From assembly GCF_018812025.1 (NCBI RefSeq), contig NC_063052.1:27882354-27946353 (forward strand): 64,000 nucleotides of DNA, given 5' to 3'. The DNA is from Megalobrama amblycephala. Lineage: Eukaryota; Chordata; Actinopteri; Cypriniformes; Xenocyprididae. Positions 1 to 10,474 of this stretch are shown piece by piece. A model generated the notes under the pieces. That model ran no database searches and had not been told where the DNA came from. It saw nothing but the letters and a program-made list of their open reading frames with translations. A program made the position numbers and the translations under genes. How positions within the stretch are numbered: position 1 is the stretch's first letter; each line of letters opens with the position of its first letter.

Positions 1-528
1 AACTTGTTCATATACTAGCTTTGATTTTCTTGAAGTTTTAATGTTGAACATGTTTTGTAAAATATATATTTTATATAAAATATAAAAAATACCAAACTTA
101 AGTCTGTGCCCTGAAGTATTTAAGATTTATGTTGAGTGTTAAGACAACAGACAATTAACAGGTAAATAACTCTGTAAATTTTATATTTTCACAAACTTTG
201 AACATAAAAAAGTTGTTAAACTCAGACAATGGCACTTCAGGAATAGAGTTGAAGAGCTCTGACATACAAAAAAGACGAGTTTTGTATTTTGGGTCTGTAG
301 TTGCTTTTAAATGGCTGTTTATATGGGTCAAAATGACCCATGAATAGTAAGAACGTATACAATTTCTGTATGCACATTTCACAACACATCAACAACAGTA
401 TGTTGAATGCATTTTTGCAACTTTGAATGCAACTTTACATGTATGTTCATGACCCTAAATGAGGAAAAGTCACAAAATAGGTTAGATAGTATTTCAGATG
501 AAAAAAGAAATAATAGTTCATTTTTACC
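1..528. repeat. AT-rich degenerate ~330-bp tandem repeat, left part
   Basis: No gene is seen here. The stretch around 280-480 recurs at about 5790-5960 beyond the Gypsy insertion. Shared landmarks are a question-like 'gggtctgtagttgc' block, a near-palindrome of GGTCAAAATGACC type at about 328, and the string 'catgaccctaaatga'. Subtracting the inserted element, the two copies are about 330 bp apart, so this was probably a diverged tandem repeat before the retrotransposon landed in it. The small minus-strand ORF at 155-382 has no recognisable domain. Confidence 0.5.
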
Positions 529-533
529 ATATG

Positions 534-995
534 TGTCACAGACACGTCAGGTTCCAACATTCACCAATCACAGCGCACACCATCTCCTGAATACTGATCA
601 CCGCCACCTGCACCTCATCACCGCACTCATCAGCAGCACCATAAATAGCACACACACACAGCACTCCATGTCCGGTCTTGTTCGCATCTACTCATGTTTA
701 TGCTTACCTCAAGGACTCCCCGCTACATACTCACCTGTCTCCTTCCCTTGTGTACCTCGTCTACTGCGTGTGAGTGCTCCAGTCAGCTCCAGCTATCTCC
801 AGCGATCTCCTTACTCCAGCGTGTTCACAGATCCCCGCATCTGAAAGTGAAAGGACAGTAACTATCTCCATATCTATCGTCTAAACATCCATTGATTCAT
901 CTCTACTTACGTGTTTCATGCTCCTTGCTCTACTGGTGTCAATAAACAACAAGTTACCTGTTTACATCTGTGTCTGCCTCCTGTGTACCGTAACA
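534..995 (+). repeat. 5' LTR of Gypsy copy 1
   Basis: The LTR starts TGTCACAG and ends GTAACA, so it has the canonical TG...CA ends. A TATA-like ATAAATAG lies at 641-648 and an AATAAA polyadenylation signal at 941-946, giving an ordinary U3-R-U5 layout. I could not identify the tRNA primer-binding site in the sequence just after it (996-1020). Confidence 0.93.
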
Positions 996-1024
996 GAAGA
1001 CCGGACCAACACCGCAGACCCAGT

Positions 1025-1497
1025 ATGAGCCAGCCGGATCCCTTTCAGGCCTTGGTGGATGCGCTTCGGCGAACCCTCATCACCAATCCACCACCACCAT
1101 CTTCAGTCACTTCTCCCTCACCTGCACCAGCGAGCACCGCAGCCAGCACCACAGGATCTCCTTCACTGCCGCCGCACGCCAGTCCCATGGCCAAACCGGC
1201 GCCCTACTCAGGATCGGCGGAGGATTGCAGCGGATTCCTGCTGCAATGCGAACTGGTCCTGGAGATGCAGCCGCACCTGTACCCGAACGATACTTCAAAG
1301 ATCGCCTTTCTCATCTCTACTCAGGATCGGCGGAGGAATGCAGCGGATTCCTGCTGCAATGCGAACTGGTCCTGGAGATGCAGCCGCACCTGTACCCGAA
1401 CGATACTTCCAAGATCGCCTTTCTCATCTCTCAGTTAAACGGCAAAGCATTGAAGTGGGCCGATTCCATCTGGTCACAACGTGGTGCAGTGACGTAG
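1025..1497 (+). pseudogene. gag N-terminal part, broken (Gypsy copy 1)
   Basis: The start at ATG 1025 (MSQPDPFQALVDALRR) matches the gag start of copy 2 at 47386. The protein has a Pro/Ser/Thr-rich N-terminus and then a retrotransposon-gag domain (CELVLEMQPHLYP). Reading is destroyed by a 113-bp tandem duplication (1204-1316 and 1317-1429), whose length is not a multiple of three. A TAG at 1495-1497 lies in the downstream frame where copy 2 has a sense codon. No full-length Gag can therefore come from this copy without recoding. The same frame reopens at 1498 and continues through pol. Confidence 0.85.
1204..1429 (+). repeat. 113-bp tandem duplication inside gag
   Basis: Two head-to-tail copies (1204-1316 and 1317-1429) start with 'ctactcaggatcggcgg' and differ at only a few bases, for example ggattgcag against ggaatgcag. 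Copy 2 of the element has a single unit. The duplication is therefore private to this copy and recent. Confidence 0.95.
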
Positions 1498-4400
1498 TCC
1501 TATCCTGCGTTTATTTCCCACTTCCGGGAGGTGTTCGGGAAACCGATCACAGATTCATCAGCTGGTGAGAAACTCTATAATTTGAAACAGGGATCAATGT
1601 CTATTTACGACTATGCTTTGCAATTCAGGACGCTTGCTGCAGTTAGCGGATGGAACGAACAAGCTCTAATTACCACATTTCGTCAAGGATTGGAACCTCG
1701 GGTACGGCTGCATCTCGCTGCATACGAGGATTCCATCGGCCTCGAGAAGTTCATCCAGCTATCAATCAGCTGCGCCACTCGTATGCAGGCGTGCCTCCAA
1801 GAGCACCAGGACCAGTCACTCTCCAACACGCTCCTCTGCCGGTCCGAACCCGTCAGCTCCCCAGAACCAGCCAACGAGCCAAACTCACGTTTATCGCCGG
1901 CTGAGCGCCATCGTCGGCTGACCCTGCACCTATGTTTATATTGTGGCGCTCATGGGCATGCGATTGCGGCATGCCCCACACGACCTCCTCGACCCATGGT
2001 GAGTGCCATCATCCCTTCTATTCAGAAAATGAAACCACTCACCACTGTCGTCAACCTTACTGCCGCTGATGTTTCCCTTACAGTGGTTGCGCTCCTCGAC
2101 TCAGGGTCAGCCGGCAACTTCGTCTCCGGCGCCCTCTGCCAGCAGTTACGTCTCAAGACCTCTCAGTCTCCGACGATCTACCAGATCAACTCAATAACAG
2201 GCAAGCCTCTCAGCCGTAAGCACGTCCGTACCGTCGCAGGACCTCTCAAGCTTCAAGTTGGCTTATTACATCAAGAGGAATTACATCTGCTGGTTCTGGA
2301 GGATTCCACCGCTGACGTGGTTCTGGGGCGCCCCTGGTTGGAGCAGCACAACCCGACCATCTCCTGGAAGACGGGCGAAATCCTGAAGTGGGGCGACACC
2401 TGTTTCTCTCGCTGTCTGACTGAACTTCCTGTGCCATCTTCTCCATCTCCTGATCTCTCCCTCTGTGCAACATCCATCGAGAGTCCAGTTGAACAACGAT
2501 CCATCGACATCCCTAAGTGTTATGCCCCCTTCAGCGATGTCTTCTGCCCGCAGAGGGCTTCCAAGCTGCCTCCACACCAGCCATGGGACTGTGCCATCGA
2601 CCTGCTTCCGGGTGAACCAGTGCCGAAGGGTAAGATATACCCACTGTCCATCCCGGAGGAGAAGGCCATGGAGGATTACATCAAGGAGGCCCTGGCTCAA
2701 GGATACATCCGGCCGTCTACTTCCCCTGCTGCTTCCAGTTTCTTCTTTGTGGCTAAAAAGGACGGAGGCTTGCGGCCATGTATTGATTATCGCTCTCTCA
2801 ATAAGATCACTGTCAAGTTCAGATATCCCCTTCCTCTCGTCCCAGCGGCCCTGGAACATCTCCGTGGTGCCACTGTGTTCACGAAGCTGGACCTCCGCAG
2901 CACTTACAACCTAATCCGGATACGTGAGGGGGACGAGTGGAAGACCGCCTTCATTACACCTACAGGACACTACGAGTACCTCGTTATGCCGTATGGCCTG
3001 GTCAACGACCCCTCCGTATTCCAGGACTTCATACATGAGGTGCTCCGGGAGTTTCTCCATCGCTTCGTCCTAGTCTACATCGACAACATACTCATCTACT
3101 CCCGGAGCCAGGTCGAACATCGCCGACACGTTGCGGAGGTCCTCACCCGTCTTCGCCAGTTCCACCTATTCCTCAAAGCAGAAAAGTGTTCATTCCATCA
3201 ACCCACCGTCTCATTCCTTGGATACATCATTGATCACAGTGGCATCCGGATGGACGAGAGGAAGGTGGAATCCATCACCAACTGGCCAGAACCCACTACC
3301 ATCAAAGACCTGCAATGCTTCCTTGGATTCTCTAATTTCTACCGTCGATTCATCAAAGACTACAGTTCCATCACCCATCCACTCACCAGCCTTCTCCGAA
3401 ATAAGCCCAAGTCTCTGTCCTGGAATCCAGCAGCCACCAACGCCTTCAATCGCCTCAAGGAAGCCTTCACCACCGCTCCTTTACTCGTTCACCCCGATCC
3501 AGAACAGCCCTTCATCGTAGAGGTGGACGCCTCTACCACCGGAGTGGGAGCGGTGTTGTCGCAGCAGCAGGGGACGTCAAGTAGTCTCCACCCATGCGCC
3601 TTTTTCTCCCGCAAGCTCAGCCCGGCGGAAGTCAACTACTCCATCGGTGACGGGGAACTCCTCGCGGTGAAGCTTGCCTTGGAAGAGTGGAGGCATTGGT
3701 TGGAGGGGGCCAAACATGCGTTCCTGGTTCTAACAGACCACAAAAACCTGGAGTATCTTCGTTCCGCCAAAAGGTTAAACCCAAGACAAGCCCGATGGGC
3801 CATGTTCTTCTCCCGATTCAACTACACCATCTCCTACCGACCAGGCTCGAAAAACATTAAAGCTGACGCTCTCTCCCGTCTCCATGCTCCCGAAGAAAAG
3901 ACTGAAGAACCCGAGCCAATCATCCCGAGCTCACTCATTGTAAGCCCCATCACTTGGTCAGAGGAGACCATTCCCTCCTCCAATGCCTCCACAAACCCTC
4001 CGCCGGGCTGTCCACCTGGCTTGCTTTACATCACCCGGACACGACGCACTCCCACCATCCACTCCGCTCACACATCACTAGGCACTGGTCACCCGGGGGT
4101 CAATGAAACCCTCTCGTTGCTAAAAGAACACTTCTGGTGTCCAGGGATGGCAGCTGATGTCAGAAGGTACGTGCAGGGCTGTAGGGAGTGCGCCATCTCC
4201 AAGAGTCCTCGTCATCTGCCAGCTGGGAAACTCCTTCCTCTGCCCGTTCCCAACCGACCATGGTCACACCTAGGAGTGGACTTCATAACTGACCTCCCCG
4301 TCTCTGATGGAAATACCTGCATCCTAATCATCATAGACCGATTCTCCAAATCTTGTCGTCTCATTCCACTATGTGGATTGCCCACTGCCATGGAAACCGC

Positions 4401-5169
4401 AGAGATGCTCTTCAACCACGTGTTCAGGTATTTCGGAATACCAGAGGACATTGTATCAGACAGAGGACCCCAGTTCATCTCCAGAGTGTGGAAAGCGTTT
4501 CACTCCCTCCTAGGTGTGGCCGTCAGCCTAACGTCGGGATACCATCCGCAGTCGAACGGGCAGACGGAAAGGAAGGTCCAGGAGATCGGCCACTTCCTCC
4601 ATACCTTCTGTCATGACCACCAGGACTCTTGGAACCAGTTCCTGGGTTGGGCCGAGTACGCCCAGAACTCTCTCCGGCAGTCGACTACAGGACTCACACC
4701 ATTCAAGTGCGTACTCGGCTACCAACCCCCACTGTTCCCCTGGACCGGGGAACCCTCCAACGTTCCGGCAGTGGATTACTGGTTCCGAGACAGCGAGAGG
4801 GTCTGGGACTCAGCTCACCACCAGCTGCAGCGAGCCCTGCGCAGACGCAGAATGACAGCGGACCTTCGGCGTTCCAACACTCCTGTCTTCCAGCCCGGAC
4901 AGAAGGTATGGGTGTCGACTCGGGACATCAGACTGCGTCTGCCCTGCAAAAAGCTGAGTCCCAGGTTCATTGGCCCATTTCCCATTATCAAGCAGGTCAA
5001 CCCAGTCACTTACCAACTTCAGCTACCACAAGGTTATCGTATTCACTCCACATTCCACGTATCACTCCTCAAGCCTTACCACCCTTCTGCTCTCTCCACA
5101 GGACCTGACGTGACTCCCGCCGAGCCCCCCACTCATCCTGGAAGACGGCGCAGCTTACGAGGTTCATGA
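1498..5169 (+). pseudogene. gag C-terminus plus pol polyprotein (protease, RT, RNase H, integrase), Gypsy copy 1
   Basis: The frame is open for about 1,223 codons; the first possible starts are internal, and the true protein would begin in the broken gag. Seen in order: a CX2CX4HX4C zinc knuckle (from about 1933), an aspartic protease motif LLDSGSAG (about 2092), RT blocks ([26 protein letters not shown]), the RT catalytic box as YIDN at 3076-3087, RNase H ([15 protein letters not shown]), an integrase zinc region (H..H..C-X2-C) and the DDE core (GVDFITDLP, SDRGPQF, NGQTER), then a GPF module ([11 protein letters not shown]). The family needs two adjacent aspartates in YIDD, and copy 2 has them, so the AAC codon at 3085-3087 should abolish polymerisation. 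The chromodomain expected at the C-terminus is cut off after YEVHEILD. Confidence 0.92.
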
Positions 5170-5217
5170 GATCTTGGACTTGGCGTCGGGGTCCTCGGCC
5201 CTCGGGAGCGGGCCGTG

Positions 5218-5233
5218 GAGGGGGGGGGGGTAC
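5218..5233 (+). other. Polypurine tract before 3' LTR
   Basis: A run of eleven or more guanines after GGA, followed by TAC, directly abuts the 3' LTR. It is the plus-strand primer expected of an LTR retrotransposon. The same arrangement occurs in copy 2 (43162-43180, minus strand). Confidence 0.85.
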
Positions 5234-5706
5234 TATCACAGACACGTCAGGTTCCAACATTCACCAATCACAGCGCACACCATTTCCCGAATACTGATCA
5301 CCGCCACCTGCACCTCATCACCGCACTCATCAGCAGTACCATAAAGATCACACACACACAGCACTCCATGTCCGGTCTCGTTCGCATCTACTCATGTTTA
5401 TGCTTACCTCAAGGACTCCCCGCTACATACTCACCTGTCTCCAGCGTGCCTCCTTCCCTTGTGTACCTCGTCTACTGCATGTGAGTGCTCCAGTCAGCTC
5501 CAGCTATCTCCAGCGATCTCCTTACTCCAGCGTGTTCACAGATCCCCGCATCTGAAAGTGAAAGGACAGTAACTATCTCCATATCTATCATCTAAACATC
5601 CATTGATTCATCTCTACTTACCTGTTTCATGCTCCTTGCTGTACTGGTGTCAATAAACAACAAGTTACCTGCTTACATCTGTGTCTGCCTCCTGTGTACC
5701 GTAACA
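5234..5706 (+). repeat. 3' LTR of Gypsy copy 1
   Basis: This matches the 5' LTR along its length. It begins TATCACAG, so the terminal TG has become TA, and it contains an 11-bp block (ccagcgtgcct region, about 5441) missing from the 5' LTR. It ends GTAACA, followed by the ATATG target duplication. Confidence 0.93.
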
Positions 5707-5970
5707 ATATGTGGCTGACAAAATTGTTTGTATTGAAATAAGTGAGGAAATGCTCCTTTATAAGCTTCATAGGGTAGTAAACAACTAAATGTTATTATTT
5801 TGAGTCTGTACAGTTGCCTTAGAACATTAAAATATGCAGGTCAAATTGACCCACAATCATCACCAATGTAATCATAATTTTGTGTGTATGTCATAACACA
5901 TCAGTGTGTTGAAACTTTGCATGCATTTTCATGACCCTAAATGAGAAAAAGTCCCAAAATTTCTAGAAAA
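5707..5970. repeat. Degenerate ~330-bp tandem repeat, right part
   Basis: This is the continuation of the pre-insertion sequence after the ATATG duplication. It repeats the landmarks of 280-480 (gagtctgta..gttgcc, GGTCAAATTGACC, catgaccctaaatgag). No coding potential is seen. Confidence 0.5.
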
Positions 5971-5971
5971 A

Positions 5972-6062
5972 TATAGCTGCAAGCAGCGATGACAGGCCCA
6001 ACATTCTGGCTGACCTCCCAGAGTTAAGGCGACCATTATTTTAGAACGTTTCCCTTTATTGT
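5972..6062 (-). mobile_element. Terminal fragment of the Helitron-like 'ctgcaagcag' repeat family
   Basis: It starts TATAGCTGCAAGCAGCGATG, the reverse complement of the right end of the elements at 22524, 24773 and 40445. Only about 90 bp remain before LINE sequence begins, so the copy is truncated or was the landing site of the LINE. Family identity within the window is clear; class assignment is inference. Confidence 0.55.
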
Positions 6063-7165
6063 TTCCATGACAACAAATCAGAACTTTTTCAGTGGAGGTT
6101 GGCAATTTCTCTTCTTCTTCTGTACCATTAACTTGTGGCGTACCGCAGGGATCAATTCTGGGCCCGCTTTTGTTTTCACTCTATTTGCTCCCTCTAGGCT
6201 TGATTTTTCGGAAGCATAACATTCCCTATCATTTTCATGCAGATGATACTCAGGTGTCCGTCCCTCTGAAACATGAAGATAATTATGATGTTGACGCTTT
6301 ATTGAACTGTCTCACGGAGGTAAGATGCTGGTTGGCAGCCAATTTTTTAATATTAAATGACTCAAAAACTGAAATTGTGGTTTTTGGACCACCAGCTGCT
6401 GTTACATAGATAAATAACCAATTGGGTCCTTTATCTGTGAATTCCCATCCTTATGCAAAAAATCTGGGGGTGATTTTTGATAGCAGCCTTAAATTTGACG
6501 AACAAATAAATTCAGTGGTGAAGAATAGCTTTTACCATTTTAGATCCATCGCTAAATTGAAACCATTTTTAACAGTCAAGGACTCCATGCTACAGCTCCA
6601 TGCTTTTATATCCTCCAGGCTGGATTATTGTAACCCACTATACCTAGGTGTGGCTAAATCTGCTCTGTCCCGCCTGCAACTTGTACAAAACGCTGCTGCC
6701 AGACTTCTTACTGGAACCAGAAAGAGGGAACATATCTCGCCTGTCCTGGCTTCACTTCATTGGCTGCCGGTTGAATATTGTGTGAAATTGAAAGTTTTAT
6801 TATATGTTTATAAGGGGTTAAATGGCCAGGCTCCACAATATATTACTGATCTCCTCCTCCACCGACAATGTTCTAGGCCCTTAAGGTCCACAAACATGTT
6901 GATGCTGACTATACCACGATCTCGTTTGAAGTTAAAAGGTGATTGTGCCTTTTCAGTTGCCGCTCCACATCTGTGGAATGATTTGATGGTTCACATTAAG
7001 TTGTCTTTCAATGTTAATGGCTTTAAATCCTCACTGAAGACATATCTTTTTTCTCAGGCTTTTAAATCAATGTAAATGTAAGTCTTTTTGTATTGTTAGA
7101 TTGTACAGCACTTTGGTCAGCAGAAGCTGTTTTAAATGTGCTTTAGAAATAAAATGCCTTGCGAT
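6063..7165 (+). mobile_element. 5'-truncated LINE, L2/CR1/Rex type
   Basis: A fragment of a non-LTR retrotransposon that begins inside the reverse transcriptase and runs to the 3' end. The 3' tail (tgtacagcactttgg...gctttagaaataaaatgcctt) has the short AT-rich ending of fish L2/Rex elements. Extreme 5' truncation is the normal result of incomplete target-primed reverse transcription. Confidence 0.88.
6092..7075 (+). pseudogene. LINE reverse transcriptase C-terminal half
   Basis: Two ORFs in one frame (6092-6409 and 6422-7075) are separated only by TAG 6407-6409. The first contains RT block 4 ([17 protein letters not shown]) and the catalytic ADD ([13 protein letters not shown]). The second contains the CR1/L2-type C-terminal region (ISSRLDYCNPLYLG, LQLVQNAAARLLTGT, FSVAAPHLWNDL). 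The initiating methionine called at 6092 is a GTG inside the domain, not a real start. With no endonuclease and one nonsense codon the fragment is dead. Confidence 0.88.
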
Positions 7166-7740
7166 TATATATTTCATTGGCTGTAGCTCGATACGACATG
7201 TGACACCACAGGATATCGAGTAGGCTAACAGCTCCAGATATTTAGCATGCTAGATATTTGTCTGGCGTCTGCGAGGTGTCGGTAATGCGTCAGCGAGCCT
7301 CTTTGATGCGTCATTGAGTAGTTCACACAAAGATTGGCAAGCGCCGATCATTCGCTGATTTTCCTTCGGTCACAGCCCGACCTGTTGCCGAGCTCATTAA
7401 CTTGCAAATCTGGCTTAAAATCCTGTAGTGTAAACTTGCATAAGAGTAAGATACATGTCAGGATTTTTCGGCTCACTTACGGAAGTTTAATATAAACATC
7501 CACTTTTATAAAATCATGTGAAATTTACTCAGCACATGACCTTGTGTAACGACCATGTCTAGAAAACTCACACTCCCTCCGCTGTAAAAAAACACACAGA
7601 TGTTAGTCCTGTTTTAAGCCCTATTCACACGGGATTATTATTACCTCATGTAATATAAATTGAATAGCTGCTTCAGGTGCGTTTGATAGGGTTGGAGCTA
7701 AACTCTGAAGGAAAGTGGGTCTCCAAGAAAAGGGTTAAAG
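7166..7740. other. No gene recognised; contains a MITE half at 7665-7735
   Basis: Only 7665-7735 is recognisable. Its 'gggttggagctaaactctg...' end matches the right half of the MITE family at 62607-62690 and 63475-63665. The rest has no ORF or repeat that I can name. Confidence 0.4.
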
Positions 7741-7928
7741 TAAAAAAGTAAAAGTAAAAGTTTTTGTGAATTGTGGGGACATTCCATAGGCGAAATGGTT
7801 TTTATACTGTACAAGCTCTATTTTCTATCGCCCTACACCAACCCTACACCTAAACCTACCCATCACAGAAAACTGTGCACATTTTCACTTTCTCCAAAAA
7901 AAAAAAAAAAATGGGGACATGAGTTTTG
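7741..7928. repeat. Dispersed cyprinid-type repeat (ggggacattccataggc ... ctacacctaaacctaccc)
   Basis: The block runs from AAGTAAAAG repeats through 'ggggacattccatagg', a CCTA-rich stretch and an A15 run. By memory this pattern is a common dispersed repeat of cyprinid genomes. The similar 'gggtaggtttagggatggggtaggt' at about 26537 in reverse suggests a second copy. Confidence 0.4.
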
Positions 7929-7929
7929 A

Positions 7930-8095
7930 GGGAGTGTGCAATTGGCATGCTGACTGCAGGAATGTCCACCGGAGCTGTTGCCCGTGAACTGAATGTTCAT
8001 TTCTCTACCATAGGCTGACTCCATAGGCGTTTCAGAGAATTTGGCAGTACATCCAACCGGCCTTACAACCGCAGACCACGTGTAACCACAACGGT
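7930..8095 (+). pseudogene. Tc1-like transposase, N-terminal helix-turn-helix fragment
   Basis: One frame reads [20 protein letters not shown], then a TGA in place of an arginine-like codon, then [20 protein letters not shown]. This is the paired-type DNA-binding region with the GRPR-like linker of fish Tc1 transposases. The catalytic DDE part is absent and no terminal inverted repeat was found, so this is an orphan fragment. Confidence 0.75.
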
Positions 8096-8487
8096 TGCGT
8101 TGTATTCGTTTTCTTTATTTTATTAAAATATTTATTTGTGCAATGGGTTTGAGATATGTTTTCTCTTGTTTAGTGGGTGTGTCAAAAATGTAAGTCTAAT
8201 CAGCAGCAGCATGTATAAACCACACAGTATTAAAGAGACAGCTCGCACAATGTATTAATGTAACAAAAATACTATACATAATTATATATTTAGCTATATT
8301 GTGGAGTGACACTTTAATAAACTTTCATAAACTTTCTATACTTTGATTATATGATTATATATACCTTTGATTATATGATGGTACATATTACAATATCAAA
8401 GCACAACAACAGTGATCAGCAATAATGATAAGCCTATACTCACAATAAAAATAATCATGTCAAATAATCATAATCAAATAATCATAC
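8096..8487. other. AT-rich, nothing recognised
   Basis: No repeat end, ORF or splice-flanked exon could be identified. The sequence has several short TTGATTATATGAT duplications around 8345-8380. Confidence 0.4.
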
Positions 8488-8769
8488 CTCCATAACAGTC
8501 TCGGAGGTAAGAGGTGGATTATCCTTCACCTGAAATGTTTGTCTTTTCATCATGAAATGCAAGGCAAATGTTGGATCACAATAATTAGGAACCACAGTTT
8601 CCACAAATCCCTTCACTCGATTGGGATGTTCTCTTTTATTCTGGACGGCAAGGGCAGTGACTGTAACATCGAGCATATTTTGCAGTATTAAACATGTATT
8701 TATACTGATTTCATCAGGCTCAGAAAATTCTTCAAAAAGAACACAAAGAATGGCCTTCTCAGCTGCCAT
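8488..8769 (-). pseudogene. Possible PIF/Harbinger-like transposase first exon
   Basis: The ORF starts at ATG 8769 (MAAEKAILCVLFEEFSEPDE) and runs 94 codons to a consensus donor, GAG|GTATGA, at 8488/8487. The stretch FVETVVPNYCDPTFALHFMM resembles the region ahead of the nuclease domain in fish Harbinger proteins that describe a 'domain before the DDE'. This is a weak, memory-based resemblance. No downstream exon or terminal repeats were found. It could instead be a fragment of another transposon gene; nothing ties it to the host stac gene. Confidence 0.35.
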
Positions 8770-8879
8770 AGTTGCAACTCTTGCGTCATCAGAACAGGGT
8801 GTTCAACGTACCACTGTTTCCGTTTAAAAAACGTTTTGCAATGTTTTGTCGGGGCTGAACGCAGATTTGGTTTCTACAT

Positions 8880-10465
8880 TCATTTGATAAATGAGGGCCA
8901 CTGAATCACCTTGTCTCACACCTCTTTCTGCACCAAAGAATTTGGAACACTGGCCATTCACCCTTATTCTCAATTTTGATTTTTTGTATAGCAGGTTAAC
9001 CCAGGCTACTAATTTTTTCTCCAAACCCATTTCTATTGAATGCTTTCTCAGCATCAGGGCTGAGAATCATTGCATTCCTTTTATTTTTTATTGCTATTGA
9101 TTGTGAATTTAAAGCCCTTCTTACATTGTTAGTTCCATGGCGGCCTTGAATAAATCCAGTTTGATCTGAATTTATTACTTTTTTTATGTACATTTTTGGA
9201 TTCTTTTAGCCAATATAGATTCTGATATTTTATAGTCCACACATAGAAGCTGATTGGGTGATAGATATTACATTGCATGGGATCTTTACCTTCTATATGT
9301 AAAACTGAAATGATGGCATCTGACCACGATTTTGGTGGGTCACCTGATTGCAGCACATAGTTATATACATTGCAAAATATTGGAGAAAGGTAATTCATAA
9401 AATCTTTATAACACTTTCCAGAAAACCCATATGATCCTGGCGCCTTATTATTTTTTAGATCAGTGATTGTTTCTTTAATTTTATCTTCTGTTATAGGATC
9501 TGTTAATTTACTCGCTTCCTCCATCGATAATTTTGACAAATAGGTTTCAAAAATGTTATAATTTTTTTCTTTTTTAGATTCCTGGTTTTGTTGATAATAT
9601 TCTGCAAAAAAACATCTGTTATTGCTTTGGGATGGGTCTCAATTTTCGTTATAGGATGTCTAATCTTCGGAACTACATGGCTGGCTTGATCTTTTCTGAG
9701 TTGAAAAGCCATCAGTCTGCTAGCTTTATCTCCCATTTCATAGTATTTTCTTTGTATGTATCTATGGGCTTCTTCTGCTTTATGTGTTAGAAGTTAAAAG
9801 AAAAATTAGATGAATTACTAGCTTCTTTTAATTCCCTAAGTGTATCTTCTTTTTTGTTTTGTTTTTTGTTTTTTTTTGTGCTCACTGTCTAACCTTTTTA
9901 CTCAATTTTCATTTTCTTGCCAAACATCCATTAAGCCCATTTCGTTCATTAGGTTTGACATTTCCTTGGTCATTTTAGATGAAGGTTTTGCTATTACAGG
10001 TGATCTGTCTAGTTTCTAATTCAATATACAATTAAAATCTCCTCTGATAAGCAAAATCCCTTCACTTTTATCTGCAATTTTTTTTTTTTTTTTTAAGAAA
10101 AAGGGGTAATCTTCATTTGGGGTATATATATATTTACAATTGTTATCTTTATCCAACCACAATAACATATCGGCCATCCTTGTCTTGAAAGTTTTTTTTT
10201 TCTTTGTTATAGAACACTGCTTTAATAAACAAAATAGCCACTCCTCTTTTCTTCTTATTTCCAAATGAAGCACTATACACTTGATCTACCCATTCTCTTT
10301 TTATTTTTAAATGTTCTATCACAGATAAGTGTGTTTCCTGGAATAATACTACAGAACTTTGCCATTTTTTAACTGTCCAAAATGTTCTTCCTTTTTATTG
10401 GATTATTAATTCTGTTTATATTATAACTAATGAAATTCAAAAATCCCATATTCTCTGAATAGTAT
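8880..10465 (-). mobile_element. L1-clade LINE ORF2 fragment, degenerate
   Basis: Read right to left, the order is endonuclease then reverse transcriptase. The AP-endonuclease motif GDFNCILN lies at about 10016-10040, then the linker (MGDKASRLMAFQLRK, 9503-9736), RT (LKNNKAPGSYGFSG; SDQTGFIQGRHGTNNVRRAL; DAEKAFNR) and GVRQGDS at about 8930. Many frameshifts and stops separate these blocks. The copy ends abruptly inside RT at about 8890 and begins next to the Tc1-like insertion at 10475. Sequence style matches fish L1 (Swimmer-like), from memory. Confidence 0.85.
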
Positions 10466-10474
10466 TATGATATA

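Larger units (their letters stand above)
534..5706 (+). mobile_element. Ty3/Gypsy chromovirus-type LTR retrotransposon, copy 1
   Basis: This is a structurally complete element with LTRs at 534-995 and 5234-5706. It is flanked by a perfect 5-bp target duplication ATATG (529-533 and 5707-5711). Internal order is gag, zinc knuckle, protease, reverse transcriptase, RNase H, integrase and a polypurine tract, which is the Ty3/Gypsy order (protease-RT-RNase H-integrase). A second copy of the same family lies at 42699-47850 on the other strand. The copy is defective: a 113-bp tandem duplication and a stop break gag, the RT box reads YIDN, and the chromodomain is deleted. The two LTRs look nearly identical by eye apart from an 11-bp gap, so the insertion is probably fairly recent. 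Confidence 0.95.

Noticed and set aside
155..382. 75-residue minus-strand ORF
   Set aside because: No domain, AT-rich, overlaps a degenerate tandem repeat.
1650..5108. Other-frame ORFs within the Gypsy element on both strands
   Set aside because: They overlap the domain-bearing pol frame and carry no motifs; they are GC-rich shadow frames.
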